Origin: Bacteroidota bacterium
GTDB taxonomy: Bacteria; Bacteroidota; Bacteroidia; Chitinophagales; Chitinophagaceae
Direction: 5' to 3'
Assembly (NCBI GenBank): GCA_016711825.1
Contig: JADJSG010000009.1
Span: forward strand, 198,618 to 262,617
DNA length: 64,000 nucleotides
Shown here: in pieces, positions 42,427 through 51,139 of the stretch
Layout: each line of letters starts with the position of its first letter
Numbering within the stretch: position 1 is the stretch's first letter
Position numbers and translations under genes: made by a program
The notes under the pieces: model-generated
Told to the model about the DNA's origin: nothing
What the model saw: only the letters and a program-made list of their open reading frames with translations
The model's database searches: none

Positions 42427-44877
42427 ATGAGTTATTTATTTTACTTAGTCCCTCTTTTTGGCGTTATTGCCTTACTGTACACCTTTATACAAAGTGCTTG
42501 GGTGAGCAAACAACCAGCCGGAAACGACCGCATGAAAGAAATAGCGGGTTATATCGCAGATGGCGCAATGGCATTTTTAAAAGCTGAATACAAAGTGATG
42601 AGTTATTTTGTAATCATTGCCGCTTTATTATTAGGCTTTATGGGCTTTACTGATAAAAATAGTCATTGGACTATTGCCTTGGCTTTTATTGCAGGTGCTT
42701 TTTTCAGTGCATTAGCTGGTTTTTTGGGAATGCGAATCGCTACCAAATCAAATGTACGCACAGCTGAGGCAGCACGTACATCTTTAGCCAAAGCCTTAAA
42801 AGTTTCCTTTACAGGAGGTTCTGTAATGGGAATGGGTGTTGCTGGTTTGGCGGTACTAGGATTGGGCTCTATGTTTGTTTTGCTCTATATGAGCTTTGTA
42901 GGTGATTATACCATTGGAAGTCCAGAATATACACATGCTTTATCAAAAGCCATTGAAGTATTAACTGGGTTCTCTTTAGGTGCCGAATCTATTGCATTAT
43001 TTGCTCGTGTGGGTGGAGGTATTTATACCAAAGCTGCGGATGTGGGTGCTGATTTAGTAGGTAAAGTAGAAGCTGGTATACCAGAAGACGATCCGCGAAA
43101 CCCTGCTACCATTGCAGATAATGTGGGTGACAATGTGGGTGATGTAGCCGGTATGGGTGCCGATTTATTTGGATCATATGTTGCTACCGTTTTAGCTACC
43201 ATGGTATTAGGTAAAGAAACTTTAAGTGTGGGCGATCAATTTGGTGGTCTTGCACCTATTTTATTACCGATGTTGATTGCTGGTGTGGGTATCATCCTTT
43301 CTATTATTGGTACTTTCTTTGTACGTATTTCTGAAAGTGCTGGATTGAGTACAACAAAAGTGCAAAATGCTTTAAATATGGGTAACTATGGCTCTATTGT
43401 TTTAACAGCCATTGTATGTTACTTTTTGACATCTTATATTTTGCCCGAAAATATGGAATTACGTGGTTTTAAATTTACCAATACAGGTGTTTTCTTTTCT
43501 ATTATAGTAGGTCTTGCTGTTGGTACCTTAATGAGTATTATTACAGAATATTATACAGCCATGGGCAAACGACCTGTGTTGAGTATTGTACGTCAAAGTG
43601 CTACAGGGCATGCAACTAATATCATTGGCGGTTTGGCTATGGGTATGGAATCAACTTTCTTACCTATGATTGTATTGGCTGCAGGTATTTATGGCTCTTA
43701 CCACTTTGCAGGCTTGTATGGTGTAGCTATTGCGGCTGCGGGTATGATGGCAACTACTGCGATGCAATTAGCTATTGATGCATTTGGACCTATTGCTGAC
43801 AATGCAGGGGGTATTGCTGAAATGAGCGAATTGCCTGCTGATGTACGTGAAAAAACAGATATTTTAGATGCTGTAGGAAATACGACTGCTGCCACTGGTA
43901 AAGGTTTTGCCATTGCATCTGCCGCACTTACTGCATTGGCATTATTTGCTGCTTTCGTTGGCATTTCTGGTATTGATGGTATTGATATTTACAATGCCCC
44001 TGTATTAGCAGGTTTATTTGTAGGTGCTATGATTCCTTTCATCTTTTCATCACTTGCTATAAGAGCTGTGGGTGAAGCAGCGATGGCGATGGTAGAGGAA
44101 GTACGTAGACAATTTCGTGAAATTCCAGGTATCATGGAAGGAACTGGCAAACCACAATACGATAAATGTGTGGCTATATCAACAGAAGCTTCTATCAAGA
44201 AAATGATGTTGCCAGGTGCTATTGCGATTGTTTCTCCATTGATAATTGGTTTCTTATTAGGACCTGAAGTATTGGGTGGATTTTTAGCAGGTGCTACGGT
44301 AAGTGGTGTATTGATGGGAATGTTTCAAAATAACGCAGGGGGTGCCTGGGATAATGCGAAAAAATCATTTGAAAAAGGGGTTGAAATCAATGGCAAAATG
44401 GAATACAAAAAGTCTGAGCCACATAAAGCTTCCGTTACAGGCGATACGGTAGGTGATCCATTTAAAGATACTTCTGGTCCATCTATGAATATTTTAATCA
44501 AATTGATGTCTATTGTTTCGTTGGTGATAGCACCTACATTGAGTGGTATGTTTCACGATCAAATACAAGAAAGTAGAATTCAAAAATTAGGCACTATGAT
44601 GTCAGCTTGTAAAACGGCTGGTTGTACTGAAGCCCAATGTGCTGAAGTGATGGGTGCTGGTAGTAACACTGAAAAAGCATGTTGTTCTACAGACAAATCA
44701 TCTTCATGCAGTGGCGATACAGATGCTTGCAAAGAAGCTTGTAAAGGCGAATGTGATAAGGCTAGCTGTGAAAAAGCTTGTTGTAAAGGTGATCAAATAA
44801 GCGATGGTTCGGGTAAAGATTCAATCAAGGTTGATGCTCCGGTTACTGAGCCATCAACACCGCCAACGAACCAATAA
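42427..44877 (+). CDS. hppA: Membrane-bound ion-pumping pyrophosphatase with Cys-rich C-terminal tail
   Basis: 816 residues. The catalytic core is complete: DVGADLVGKVEAGIPEDDPR, DNVGDNVGDVAGMGADLFGS, and GNTTAATGKGFAIASAALTA. The Ala of GNTTAAT is the residue linked to K+-dependent enzymes (Lys in K+-independent ones), so a K+-dependent, possibly Na+-pumping, type is likely (established family rule). The enzyme couples PPi hydrolysis to cation export. After the last membrane helix (~residues 685-705) comes an unusual tail of ~90 residues with 12 cysteines in about 60 residues (SACKTAGCTEAQC, KACCSTDK, EKACCKGD) and then a Pro/Thr-rich end. Typical family members lack this tail. Frame and terminator argue that it belongs to the protein. 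Confidence 0.95.
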   Translation: MSYLFYLVPLFGVIALLYTFIQSAWVSKQPAGNDRMKEIAGYIADGAMAFLKAEYKVMSYFVIIAALLLGFMGFTDKNSHWTIALAFIAGAFFSALAGFLGMRIATKSNVRTAEAARTSLAKALKVSFTGGSVMGMGVAGLAVLGLGSMFVLLYMSFVGDYTIGSPEYTHALSKAIEVLTGFSLGAESIALFARVGGGIYTKAADVGADLVGKVEAGIPEDDPRNPATIADNVGDNVGDVAGMGADLFGSYVATVLATMVLGKETLSVGDQFGGLAPILLPMLIAGVGIILSIIGTFFVRISESAGLSTTKVQNALNMGNYGSIVLTAIVCYFLTSYILPENMELRGFKFTNTGVFFSIIVGLAVGTLMSIITEYYTAMGKRPVLSIVRQSATGHATNIIGGLAMGMESTFLPMIVLAAGIYGSYHFAGLYGVAIAAAGMMATTAMQLAIDAFGPIADNAGGIAEMSELPADVREKTDILDAVGNTTAATGKGFAIASAALTALALFAAFVGISGIDGIDIYNAPVLAGLFVGAMIPFIFSSLAIRAVGEAAMAMVEEVRRQFREIPGIMEGTGKPQYDKCVAISTEASIKKMMLPGAIAIVSPLIIGFLLGPEVLGGFLAGATVSGVLMGMFQNNAGGAWDNAKKSFEKGVEINGKMEYKKSEPHKASVTGDTVGDPFKDTSGPSMNILIKLMSIVSLVIAPTLSGMFHDQIQESRIQKLGTMMSACKTAGCTEAQCAEVMGAGSNTEKACCSTDKSSSCSGDTDACKEACKGECDKASCEKACCKGDQISDGSGKDSIKVDAPVTEPSTPPTNQ

Positions 44878-44963
44878 ACTTTCATTGGAAGTTTATTGTA
44901 TTGCTTTCATCTAATTTGTGTTATTCAAATTAACTACACTAACAAATTTTAAATGTTTAAACA

Positions 44964-44998
44964 AAACCCAAAGTCATTCAATTGATTTTGGGTTTTTT
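44964..44998 (+). terminator. Intrinsic terminator after the pyrophosphatase
   Basis: AAACCCAAA pairs with TTTTGGGTTT across a 12-13 nt loop, followed by T6; it lies about 87 nt after the stop. Confidence 0.75.
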
Positions 44999-45444
44999 AA
45001 ATTGCTATGCAACATTTTTCAACGCCAATTCTTAATCCGACGTGAAATAATAACAACGCTATATTAAAAATAGTATTATTGTTTTTAGCTTAAAGGCAAT
45101 ATGTGTAATTTTAAATTCTTCATTTTCAGACTAAATAGTAAATAGGCATCGCCTAAATAAAGTTATATGCGAGCGATACTAAATAGACCGTGTCATTGTT
45201 ATTAGTTTAAATGCCATGTTTGTATGCATTTTACTGATTTTTACTGATTACGATTTAAATACATTTAGTAATAAATAATGCCGTTAAACATCATTGCAAA
45301 AGGGATTTGCTACTGTGAGAAATATAATAAATACAGGCATAATTTAAATATCAAAGGGTATATATTAAGTACATTAACTTGCAGTGTTAATCATTACTTT
45401 GCAACTATTATAATCATGAACAGCAACCCATACGACTCATAGTA
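44999..45444. other. Intergenic, no gene seen
   Basis: AT-rich DNA between the pyrophosphatase terminator and the HxlR gene; no supported reading frame, RNA or repeat. Confidence 0.5.
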
Positions 45445-45807
45445 TTATTCTTCACAATTCTTCAAAACGGGGTTGTGTATTCTACCCCAATCTGCCATTG
45501 TTGTAAGAATTGGCAATAAGGTTTTACCACTTTCTGAAAGATAATACTCCACATGAGGGGGAATGATTTCCTTTGCATCTCTGATCACTAATCTATCAAA
45601 CTCTAATTGTTTTAATTGTTGTGCCAGCATTTTTTCGGTAATCAATGGCAACATTTTTCGTATTTGACCAAATCTTAATGGCTTATTTCTAAGTTGATAA
45701 AGAATGATTGCTTTCCATCTTCCTCCTATCATTTCTATAGTATAGGAAACGGGGCATTCTACAATTACCTTGTTGTTCAAACTATTGGTTGAATTTTCTT
45801 TTTTCAT
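45445..45807 (-). CDS. HxlR-family transcriptional regulator
   Basis: 120 residues with the HxlR winged-helix pattern: CPVSYTIEMIGGRWKAIILY, LRFGQIRKMLPLITEKMLAQQLKQLE, VEYYLSESGKTLLPIL. Cys19 in the ECPVSY segment is at the position used for thiol sensing by YodB/QorR-type members. It is divergent from an old yellow enzyme gene with an 88-nt shared region, the usual arrangement of a regulator with its target. It probably represses that gene and itself in response to reactive electrophiles or quinones (inference). Confidence 0.9.
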   Translation of the reverse strand: MKKENSTNSLNNKVIVECPVSYTIEMIGGRWKAIILYQLRNKPLRFGQIRKMLPLITEKMLAQQLKQLEFDRLVIRDAKEIIPPHVEYYLSESGKTLLPILTTMADWGRIHNPVLKNCEE

Positions 45808-45819
45808 TATAAATATACT

Positions 45820-45867
45820 TACTTTTTAGATAGTACAGTGCTTTTATAAAGTACAAATGTATATTTG
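45820..45867 (+). promoter_or_regulatory. Operator/promoter region between HxlR and OYE genes
   Basis: TACT (45820-45823) and AGTA (45832-45835) form an inverted repeat with 8-nt spacer, close to the TACT-N7-AGTA boxes known for YodB-type HxlR proteins. It lies where the -33 element of the OYE promoter would be; the -7 is TATATTTG at 45860-45867. A second AGTAC follows at 45850-45854. Confidence 0.45.
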
Positions 45868-45895
45868 CGTTTTAAAATAAAAAAATAATTTAAAT

Positions 45896-46987
45896 ATGAA
45901 CCATAAATCAAATTTATTAAATCCAATTTCGAAGGGTGGAATTACCGTAAAAAACAGGGTAGCAATGGCACCGATGACTCGTTCAAGAGCCATAGGCAAT
46001 TTACCGAATAAGCTGATCGCTACGTATTATGCACAGCGAAATAATGCAGGTTTAATTATTTCAGAAGGAAATGCACCCAGTCCAAATGGTATTGGTTATG
46101 CCCGTACGCCTGGTATTTATTCAGATGAGCAAATAGAAGCTTGGAAAAATGTAACAAAAGAAACGAAACAAAATGATACCCTGTTTTTTACACAGCTAAT
46201 GCATGTTGGTCGTGTTGGTCATCATGCTAATATGGTTTCAGGAGCAACCTTATTAGCACCTTCAGCCATCAATGCAAATGTGGATATGTGGACTGACAGT
46301 CAAGCTATGCAGAAAACAGAATTACCCAAAGAGATGACCAATAACGAAATTGAACAAACTATTCACGAGTTTGTAACTGCTTCACAAAATGCTATAAAAT
46401 CAGGTTTTGATGGAGTTGAAATACATGGTGCAAATGGATATTTGATTGAACAATTTTTAAATAACAAAACAAATATCCGTACTGATGCATATGGCGGAAC
46501 ATTGGAGAACAGAGCTAAATTCCTTCTTACCTTGGTTGAAAAAGTAGGTAATGCAATTGGATTTGATAAAGTTGGTGTGAGATTATCTCCTTACAATCAA
46601 TTTAACAGTATGCCACTTTATGATGACATTGCAGATATGTATAGCTATTTGGCTATTGGATTAAACAAATTAAACATTGCCTATTTACATATTATTGATT
46701 ATGCTGCTTTGGGTTCTGAGGAAGGTAAAAAATTGCTGAAAGATATTAGAACGCAATTTTCGAACCTATTAATTCGGAATGGTGGTTACAATAAAGAAAG
46801 GGCTGAGCACCTGATAGATAGTCATGAAGCGGATATGATTTCATTTGGATCGGCATATATTGCGAATCCTGACCTGGTAAATCGCATAGAAAATAATGCT
46901 GAATGGGCGCGACCAGATAGTAATACATTCTATACTGCAGATGCTGTTGGTTTTACTGATTACCCATTAGCCCAAATATCATCATAG
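45896..46987 (+). CDS. Old yellow enzyme family ene-reductase
   Basis: 363 residues of the FMN-dependent OYE/NemA class. It starts LLNPISKGGITVKNRVAMAPMTRSRA (here with an early hydrophobic frame), has the substrate-binding His/Asn pair in DGVEIHGANGYLIEQFLN, the GGTLENRAKFLL segment, and the phosphate-binding end LIRNGGYNKERAEHLI and MISFGSAYIANPDLV. It reduces activated C=C bonds and quinones or nitro compounds with NAD(P)H. Control by the divergent HxlR regulator suggests induction by electrophiles. Confidence 0.95.
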   Translation: MNHKSNLLNPISKGGITVKNRVAMAPMTRSRAIGNLPNKLIATYYAQRNNAGLIISEGNAPSPNGIGYARTPGIYSDEQIEAWKNVTKETKQNDTLFFTQLMHVGRVGHHANMVSGATLLAPSAINANVDMWTDSQAMQKTELPKEMTNNEIEQTIHEFVTASQNAIKSGFDGVEIHGANGYLIEQFLNNKTNIRTDAYGGTLENRAKFLLTLVEKVGNAIGFDKVGVRLSPYNQFNSMPLYDDIADMYSYLAIGLNKLNIAYLHIIDYAALGSEEGKKLLKDIRTQFSNLLIRNGGYNKERAEHLIDSHEADMISFGSAYIANPDLVNRIENNAEWARPDSNTFYTADAVGFTDYPLAQISS

Positions 46988-47171
46988 TCTATTTGTCATT
47001 CGCTTAAATGCTATATGTGTATACTTTATAACGAAGTGAAATAAGGAATATCATGGTGGACATTTAAATAATATCTTTGTTCATACCTTATTTATATATG
47101 TTCTTTTAATAAGAAGACATGTTACTGCATGTTATTTTAAATATTAGGATGCTACCCTATTTCTATAAATA

Positions 47172-47909
47172 TTATTTTACTCGCATGATTTTTATAATCT
47201 TGACTTTATCAAGTATCAACATGATGGCAAAAGTCAAATCAAACTCATACCATTTTTTAGCAAAATTAGCATCTTGACTATCATAATGATGATTATTTTG
47301 AAACAACTCCCCCATTAATATAATGCCAAACGGGCTACTGTTTTTTGATTGATCACCATTGTCGTAATTTGAATACCCGTATTTATGACCGCACCAATTG
47401 ACAATAGCGCCTTGTACAGCCCCCATAAAAAAATGAATAGGCAATAATAGGTATACCCAAAAATTAGGGGCAAATACAACATAAAAGGAAATGTATATAC
47501 AGGCAAACACTATACGAGTGATGACATGATTGCCAAACTTGTCTAGTCGATCCCATTCAGGCAAATATCCTTTAGTAAACAATGGATCGGGAGTATATTT
47601 TCTTTGTACCAGATTTCTAAACATGTAGTGCGTACTCTTCATCATTTGCCATACATCTTTAAAAAAATGGGGTGAATGCGGATCATCTTTGGTATCGCTA
47701 TGCTCATGATGCATACGATGCAAAATACCATAGGCTCTGGGAACTAAATAGGATGAACCTTGTAACAGCCAAGTAATAATATAAAATGTTTTTTCCCAGG
47801 CTTTACTCGTAGTAAACATCTGATGAGTAGCAAATCGGTGAAGAAAAAAGGAATGAAAAAATAAAGAAAGAAACCAATGTAGTGTAAAAAAGATTAAAAT
47901 TGCAAGCAT
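47172..47909 (-). CDS. Membrane fatty-acid (acyl-CoA) desaturase
   Basis: 245 residues. The three His boxes of the stearoyl-CoA-desaturase class are present: HSFFLHRFATH, HRMHHEHSD, and GELFQNNHHYD. Four membrane segments surround them (~2-20, ~45-60, ~130-155, ~157-180). It introduces a double bond, usually Delta9-type, into acyl chains at the membrane. The short length and the missing Walker-like cytochrome b5 part are normal for bacterial members. The next gene upstream, on the same strand, is an M23 peptidase. Confidence 0.9.
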   Translation of the reverse strand: MLAILIFFTLHWFLSLFFHSFFLHRFATHQMFTTSKAWEKTFYIITWLLQGSSYLVPRAYGILHRMHHEHSDTKDDPHSPHFFKDVWQMMKSTHYMFRNLVQRKYTPDPLFTKGYLPEWDRLDKFGNHVITRIVFACIYISFYVVFAPNFWVYLLLPIHFFMGAVQGAIVNWCGHKYGYSNYDNGDQSKNSSPFGIILMGELFQNNHHYDSQDANFAKKWYEFDLTFAIMLILDKVKIIKIMRVK

Positions 47910-47970
47910 GTAATATAAAAAAATAAAGTTCTTGAAGGTACGACATTAAAGCCATACTCAAGGATTTAAT

Positions 47971-49347
47971 TTAATGGGCTATCATCACTTTTGCCACTTT
48001 CGCACCTGATTTTATCACATATAAACCATTGGTAAAGTTACTGATATCAATAGTTGTAGCTTTAAAATACTGGCTGATTAATTGCCCTTGTAAACTATAT
48101 ATTTCGATGATTTCATCTGCCCCATCCACCCTAATTTTATCATTTGCAGGGTTGGGGTAAACTTGCAATATGGAATTGCCTTTATCAAATGAAGTGATGG
48201 CTGTAGCTGCGGGATCTTTCACAGTAAATGTATGAGTACATGTTTGGCCATTCATGGCAATACTGAATGTCCAGGTGCCAAACATAGGATTAGGAGGCAA
48301 TGTATATTGCCAATACCAATATGATGCTTGATAATAAACATTCGGGGTTTGTGACCAGGTTGCAAAGATTGAATTATCAGGCCGTCTTACTGTATACGTT
48401 GCTGTATTATTGATTAATTGATCGTGAAAATAACCAGCAAAATAGATATCATCTAAAGCATAAAAAGTGTCGGCTATATTGGTTGTATGTACATTGGGGC
48501 AAGTATTAAAAACGGGTGGTGCTGAATGTGTTAAAGCCACATTGATGGTAGGTTCATAATACGATCGGGGTATTGCCCATAAATTAGCGCCTCCTGGATT
48601 ACAGGCCCCATCATAAGGATCAATCACATTACCCCCAAGGTCATGCAATTCAAAATGCAAATGTGGCCCTGTGGAGGAACCCGAACTAGCTACTAAGCCA
48701 AGTTTTTCGCCAGTTACCACCGATGCCCCCACCGCTTTGGTAAGTAATGAACCATTTTTCATATGACCATACCATGCTATACTACCATCGGCATGCTCAA
48801 TATACACAGCATTCCAATTAGGATTTGAAAAATCACAATTATTGTCGCTGTTGCCATCATACTTTGCCACAATCACGCCTGGCGAGGCAGCAATTACTTC
48901 TACTTGACCTGCATTTTTCATATTCCAATCAAAGGGGAATAAAAATATATCTATCCCTCCATGATTATAGCCAGAAGCTAAATCATAAGTACGACTTCCA
49001 CAGTTGAAATCAAGTACTTGATTTGGAAATGCACTATTGTGATCTACAAAATTTGAAATACCATAATAACTGCAATAGTCAAACCCGGCTGCTTGTTGCA
49101 AAGGCCAGCTTAATGATACACTTCGGTTTTTTTTAGGCTTTTTCAAAATTCCCGCCTTCAGCAAGATAGCCCTATTGGTTTGAATGGTTTTTTCCATTTC
49201 TATGCGTTGTGCATCGGTAATACAAGGCAGGGTTGAATGTTCATAATGCCCTCCCCCATCAGGTTTTTGTCCATAAGCCCAGGGTATATTTGTCAATACC
49301 ATTACAAATATAAATGTGCATTTTACAAACTGTTTCATTCGATTCAT
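47971..49347 (-). CDS. M23-family metallopeptidase exported by T9SS
   Basis: 458 residues with a signal peptide (to ~WAYGQ, residue 26). The LytM/M23 domain (~100-255) shows zinc ligands in YNHGGIDIF and HLHFELHD and the active-site GH in IAWYGHMKNG. A ~110-residue beta domain follows, then a T9SS type A sorting domain (LQVYPNPANDKIRVDG to the end). M23 enzymes cleave peptide crosslinks of peptidoglycan or related peptides. Being secreted by T9SS, it may act outside the cell on other bacteria or on surface proteins (inference). An in-frame ATG three codons in is an alternative start. Confidence 0.9.
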   Translation of the reverse strand: MNRMKQFVKCTFIFVMVLTNIPWAYGQKPDGGGHYEHSTLPCITDAQRIEMEKTIQTNRAILLKAGILKKPKKNRSVSLSWPLQQAAGFDYCSYYGISNFVDHNSAFPNQVLDFNCGSRTYDLASGYNHGGIDIFLFPFDWNMKNAGQVEVIAASPGVIVAKYDGNSDNNCDFSNPNWNAVYIEHADGSIAWYGHMKNGSLLTKAVGASVVTGEKLGLVASSGSSTGPHLHFELHDLGGNVIDPYDGACNPGGANLWAIPRSYYEPTINVALTHSAPPVFNTCPNVHTTNIADTFYALDDIYFAGYFHDQLINNTATYTVRRPDNSIFATWSQTPNVYYQASYWYWQYTLPPNPMFGTWTFSIAMNGQTCTHTFTVKDPAATAITSFDKGNSILQVYPNPANDKIRVDGADEIIEIYSLQGQLISQYFKATTIDISNFTNGLYVIKSGAKVAKVMIAH

Positions 49348-49526
49348 TTTAAATCAAATATACAATTCTATTGATGTAAATTATAGAAATAAAATAGATA
49401 GCTTCAATATAAGTTACCATTGCATACTATAATATTTACAAATGAACAAGATGATAATAATCAGTTTTTTGACTGATGAATGTTATGTTTTTGATTTATA
49501 TGACTCATTAAATTTGTGCAAAAACA

Positions 49527-49970
49527 ATGACAATGTTGAATCAGGGAAATAGCAATGATATTCATTATCTTGTTATTGATAAAAAACAAACTTTATGGGC
49601 TTTAAAAGAAGAATTCAATAAATGGTTTCCATTTTTAAAAATTGAATTTTTTCATGAAAAAATTAATAAAAACGTAAGAAACCCTAAAAACTTACTGATT
49701 CAAACCAATGAACTCATTTGTCATTTACAAGAAAAACAACTCATAGGCAAAATACCCTTTAGCCTGTCTACCACCGTCAAAGAAATTGAAGAAGCTTTTT
49801 TACAAGAATACGGTTTGTATATGCAAGTATTTCGCAAGTCGGGTAATATTTGGCTCGAAACCACCTCTACAAATGATTGGACACTTGCTATGCAAAATGA
49901 AGAAGGTAGATGTATTGCAGAATATTTAAGTTCAGAAAAAGATCATGAAAATATCCTGGACGCTTTGTAA
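49527..49970 (+). CDS. Conserved hypothetical protein
   Basis: 147 residues, no signal or membrane segment. Visible features are a helical start (KKQTLWALKEEFNKWFPFLKIEFF), a basic segment, a middle predicted beta strand region and a C-terminal LQEYGLYMQVFRKSGNIWLETTSTNDW motif that is conserved-looking, then an acidic tail. I do not recognise a family. It diverges from nothing obvious: its neighbours are the M23 peptidase (minus) and the two-component pair (minus), so it sits alone. TAAATTTG at 49509-49516 matches the -7 consensus only ten nt before the ATG, which would give a very short leader. Confidence 0.6.
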   Translation: MTMLNQGNSNDIHYLVIDKKQTLWALKEEFNKWFPFLKIEFFHEKINKNVRNPKNLLIQTNELICHLQEKQLIGKIPFSLSTTVKEIEEAFLQEYGLYMQVFRKSGNIWLETTSTNDWTLAMQNEEGRCIAEYLSSEKDHENILDAL

Positions 49971-50061
49971 AACCAAGTACATTGATTACTTCATATACTA
50001 GCTTGGCAGGTAACTTTCATTGAATGCAACAATCAAAATTCGTTGGGACAAATCACTTCTG

Positions 50062-51120
50062 CTAATTTTTCAATTCGCGCAATTTGTGTTCGTTCAGTAA
50101 TATTATTTTACCCTCTTTAATTTCAATCCAATGCCGTTCTCTAAATTCACTAAGTGTTCTGATCAACGATTCGGTAGCGGTACCAACAATATTTGCCAAG
50201 TCATCACGTGATATTGACATACTAAAATGTTGATGATCTTCCTGCTGATATCTTTTTTGCAACAAAAGCAAAGCCTCTGCAACCCTTTTACGAACCGAGC
50301 TATAAGCCAACTCCAGCAATTGTTCTTGCTGTTCGGTTACATGGTGTGTAAGTATATGTATAAATTTCTTAGCGACTTCGCGGTTGTTATAGATTAAATG
50401 AAAAAAATCATCTTTAGGTATAAATATAATTTCCACTTCTTCAAGGGCTTGAGCGTTTTCTGTATATTCTTTGTCTTCAAGCAAGGAAGCATATCCAAAA
50501 AAATCACCCTCTTTCAACAAACTTGTAATCAATTCTTTTTTGTAATCATGTATTTTAAACACTTTCACTTTACCCTTTTTTACATAAAAAATGCCTCTGG
50601 GGTAATCGCCTTCGTTATAGATATTATCTTTCTTTTTGTATGATTTAATTTTTCGATCATCCATAAATTTGCTCATCGCGTCATGACCTGCTACATCGCC
50701 GATAAAAACAGTCAATCCATCTATACCTTGTTGATATTCTTTCTTGATAGAGGCTGCTTTTTTAAGTCTACTTTCAATTGCTTTGAGCAATTCTGTTTTT
50801 TCAAAAGGTTTGGTAATATAGTCATCCGCACCCATTTCCATTCCTTTACGCACCTCGGCTCGTTCGGTCATGGCAGTAAGAAAAATAAAAGGGATATTGG
50901 CAGTGGCTGTGTTTTTGCTTAGCAAATGTAATACCCCATATCCATCTAATACAGGCATCATGATATCGCAAATAATCAAATCGGGTTTTTGTAATTGTAC
51001 CTGCTCTACGCCTTTTTTGCCATCGGCAGCAGTACTCACCTGATATCCTGCGAGTTCAAGTATTTCGGCCGTATTTTCACGTACCTCATTATTATCTTCT
51101 ATCAGTAAAATATGTTGCAT
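50062..51120 (-). CDS. Response regulator with fused cNMP-binding and Crp-type HTH domains
   Basis: 352 residues from the ATG at 51120 (MQHILLIEDNN); an upstream in-frame ATG would overlap the kinase gene and add non-homologous residues. Domains: REC (~1-120, acidic pocket E8-D9, phospho-Asp52 in IICDIMMPVLDG, Lys in YITKPFEK), cNMP-binding-like beta-roll (~150-260, KKKDNIYNEGDYPRGIFYVKKG), Crp-type HTH (~275-350, SRDDLANIVGTATESLIRTLSEF). It combines phosphorylation control with a ligand-type sensor in a DNA-binding protein. The PAS kinase gene ends 19 nt upstream, so this is a cognate two-component pair. Confidence 0.92.
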   Translation of the reverse strand: MQHILLIEDNNEVRENTAEILELAGYQVSTAADGKKGVEQVQLQKPDLIICDIMMPVLDGYGVLHLLSKNTATANIPFIFLTAMTERAEVRKGMEMGADDYITKPFEKTELLKAIESRLKKAASIKKEYQQGIDGLTVFIGDVAGHDAMSKFMDDRKIKSYKKKDNIYNEGDYPRGIFYVKKGKVKVFKIHDYKKELITSLLKEGDFFGYASLLEDKEYTENAQALEEVEIIFIPKDDFFHLIYNNREVAKKFIHILTHHVTEQQEQLLELAYSSVRKRVAEALLLLQKRYQQEDHQHFSMSISRDDLANIVGTATESLIRTLSEFRERHWIEIKEGKIILLNEHKLRELKN

Positions 51121-51139
51121 TATTATGTATAAATTGTTT

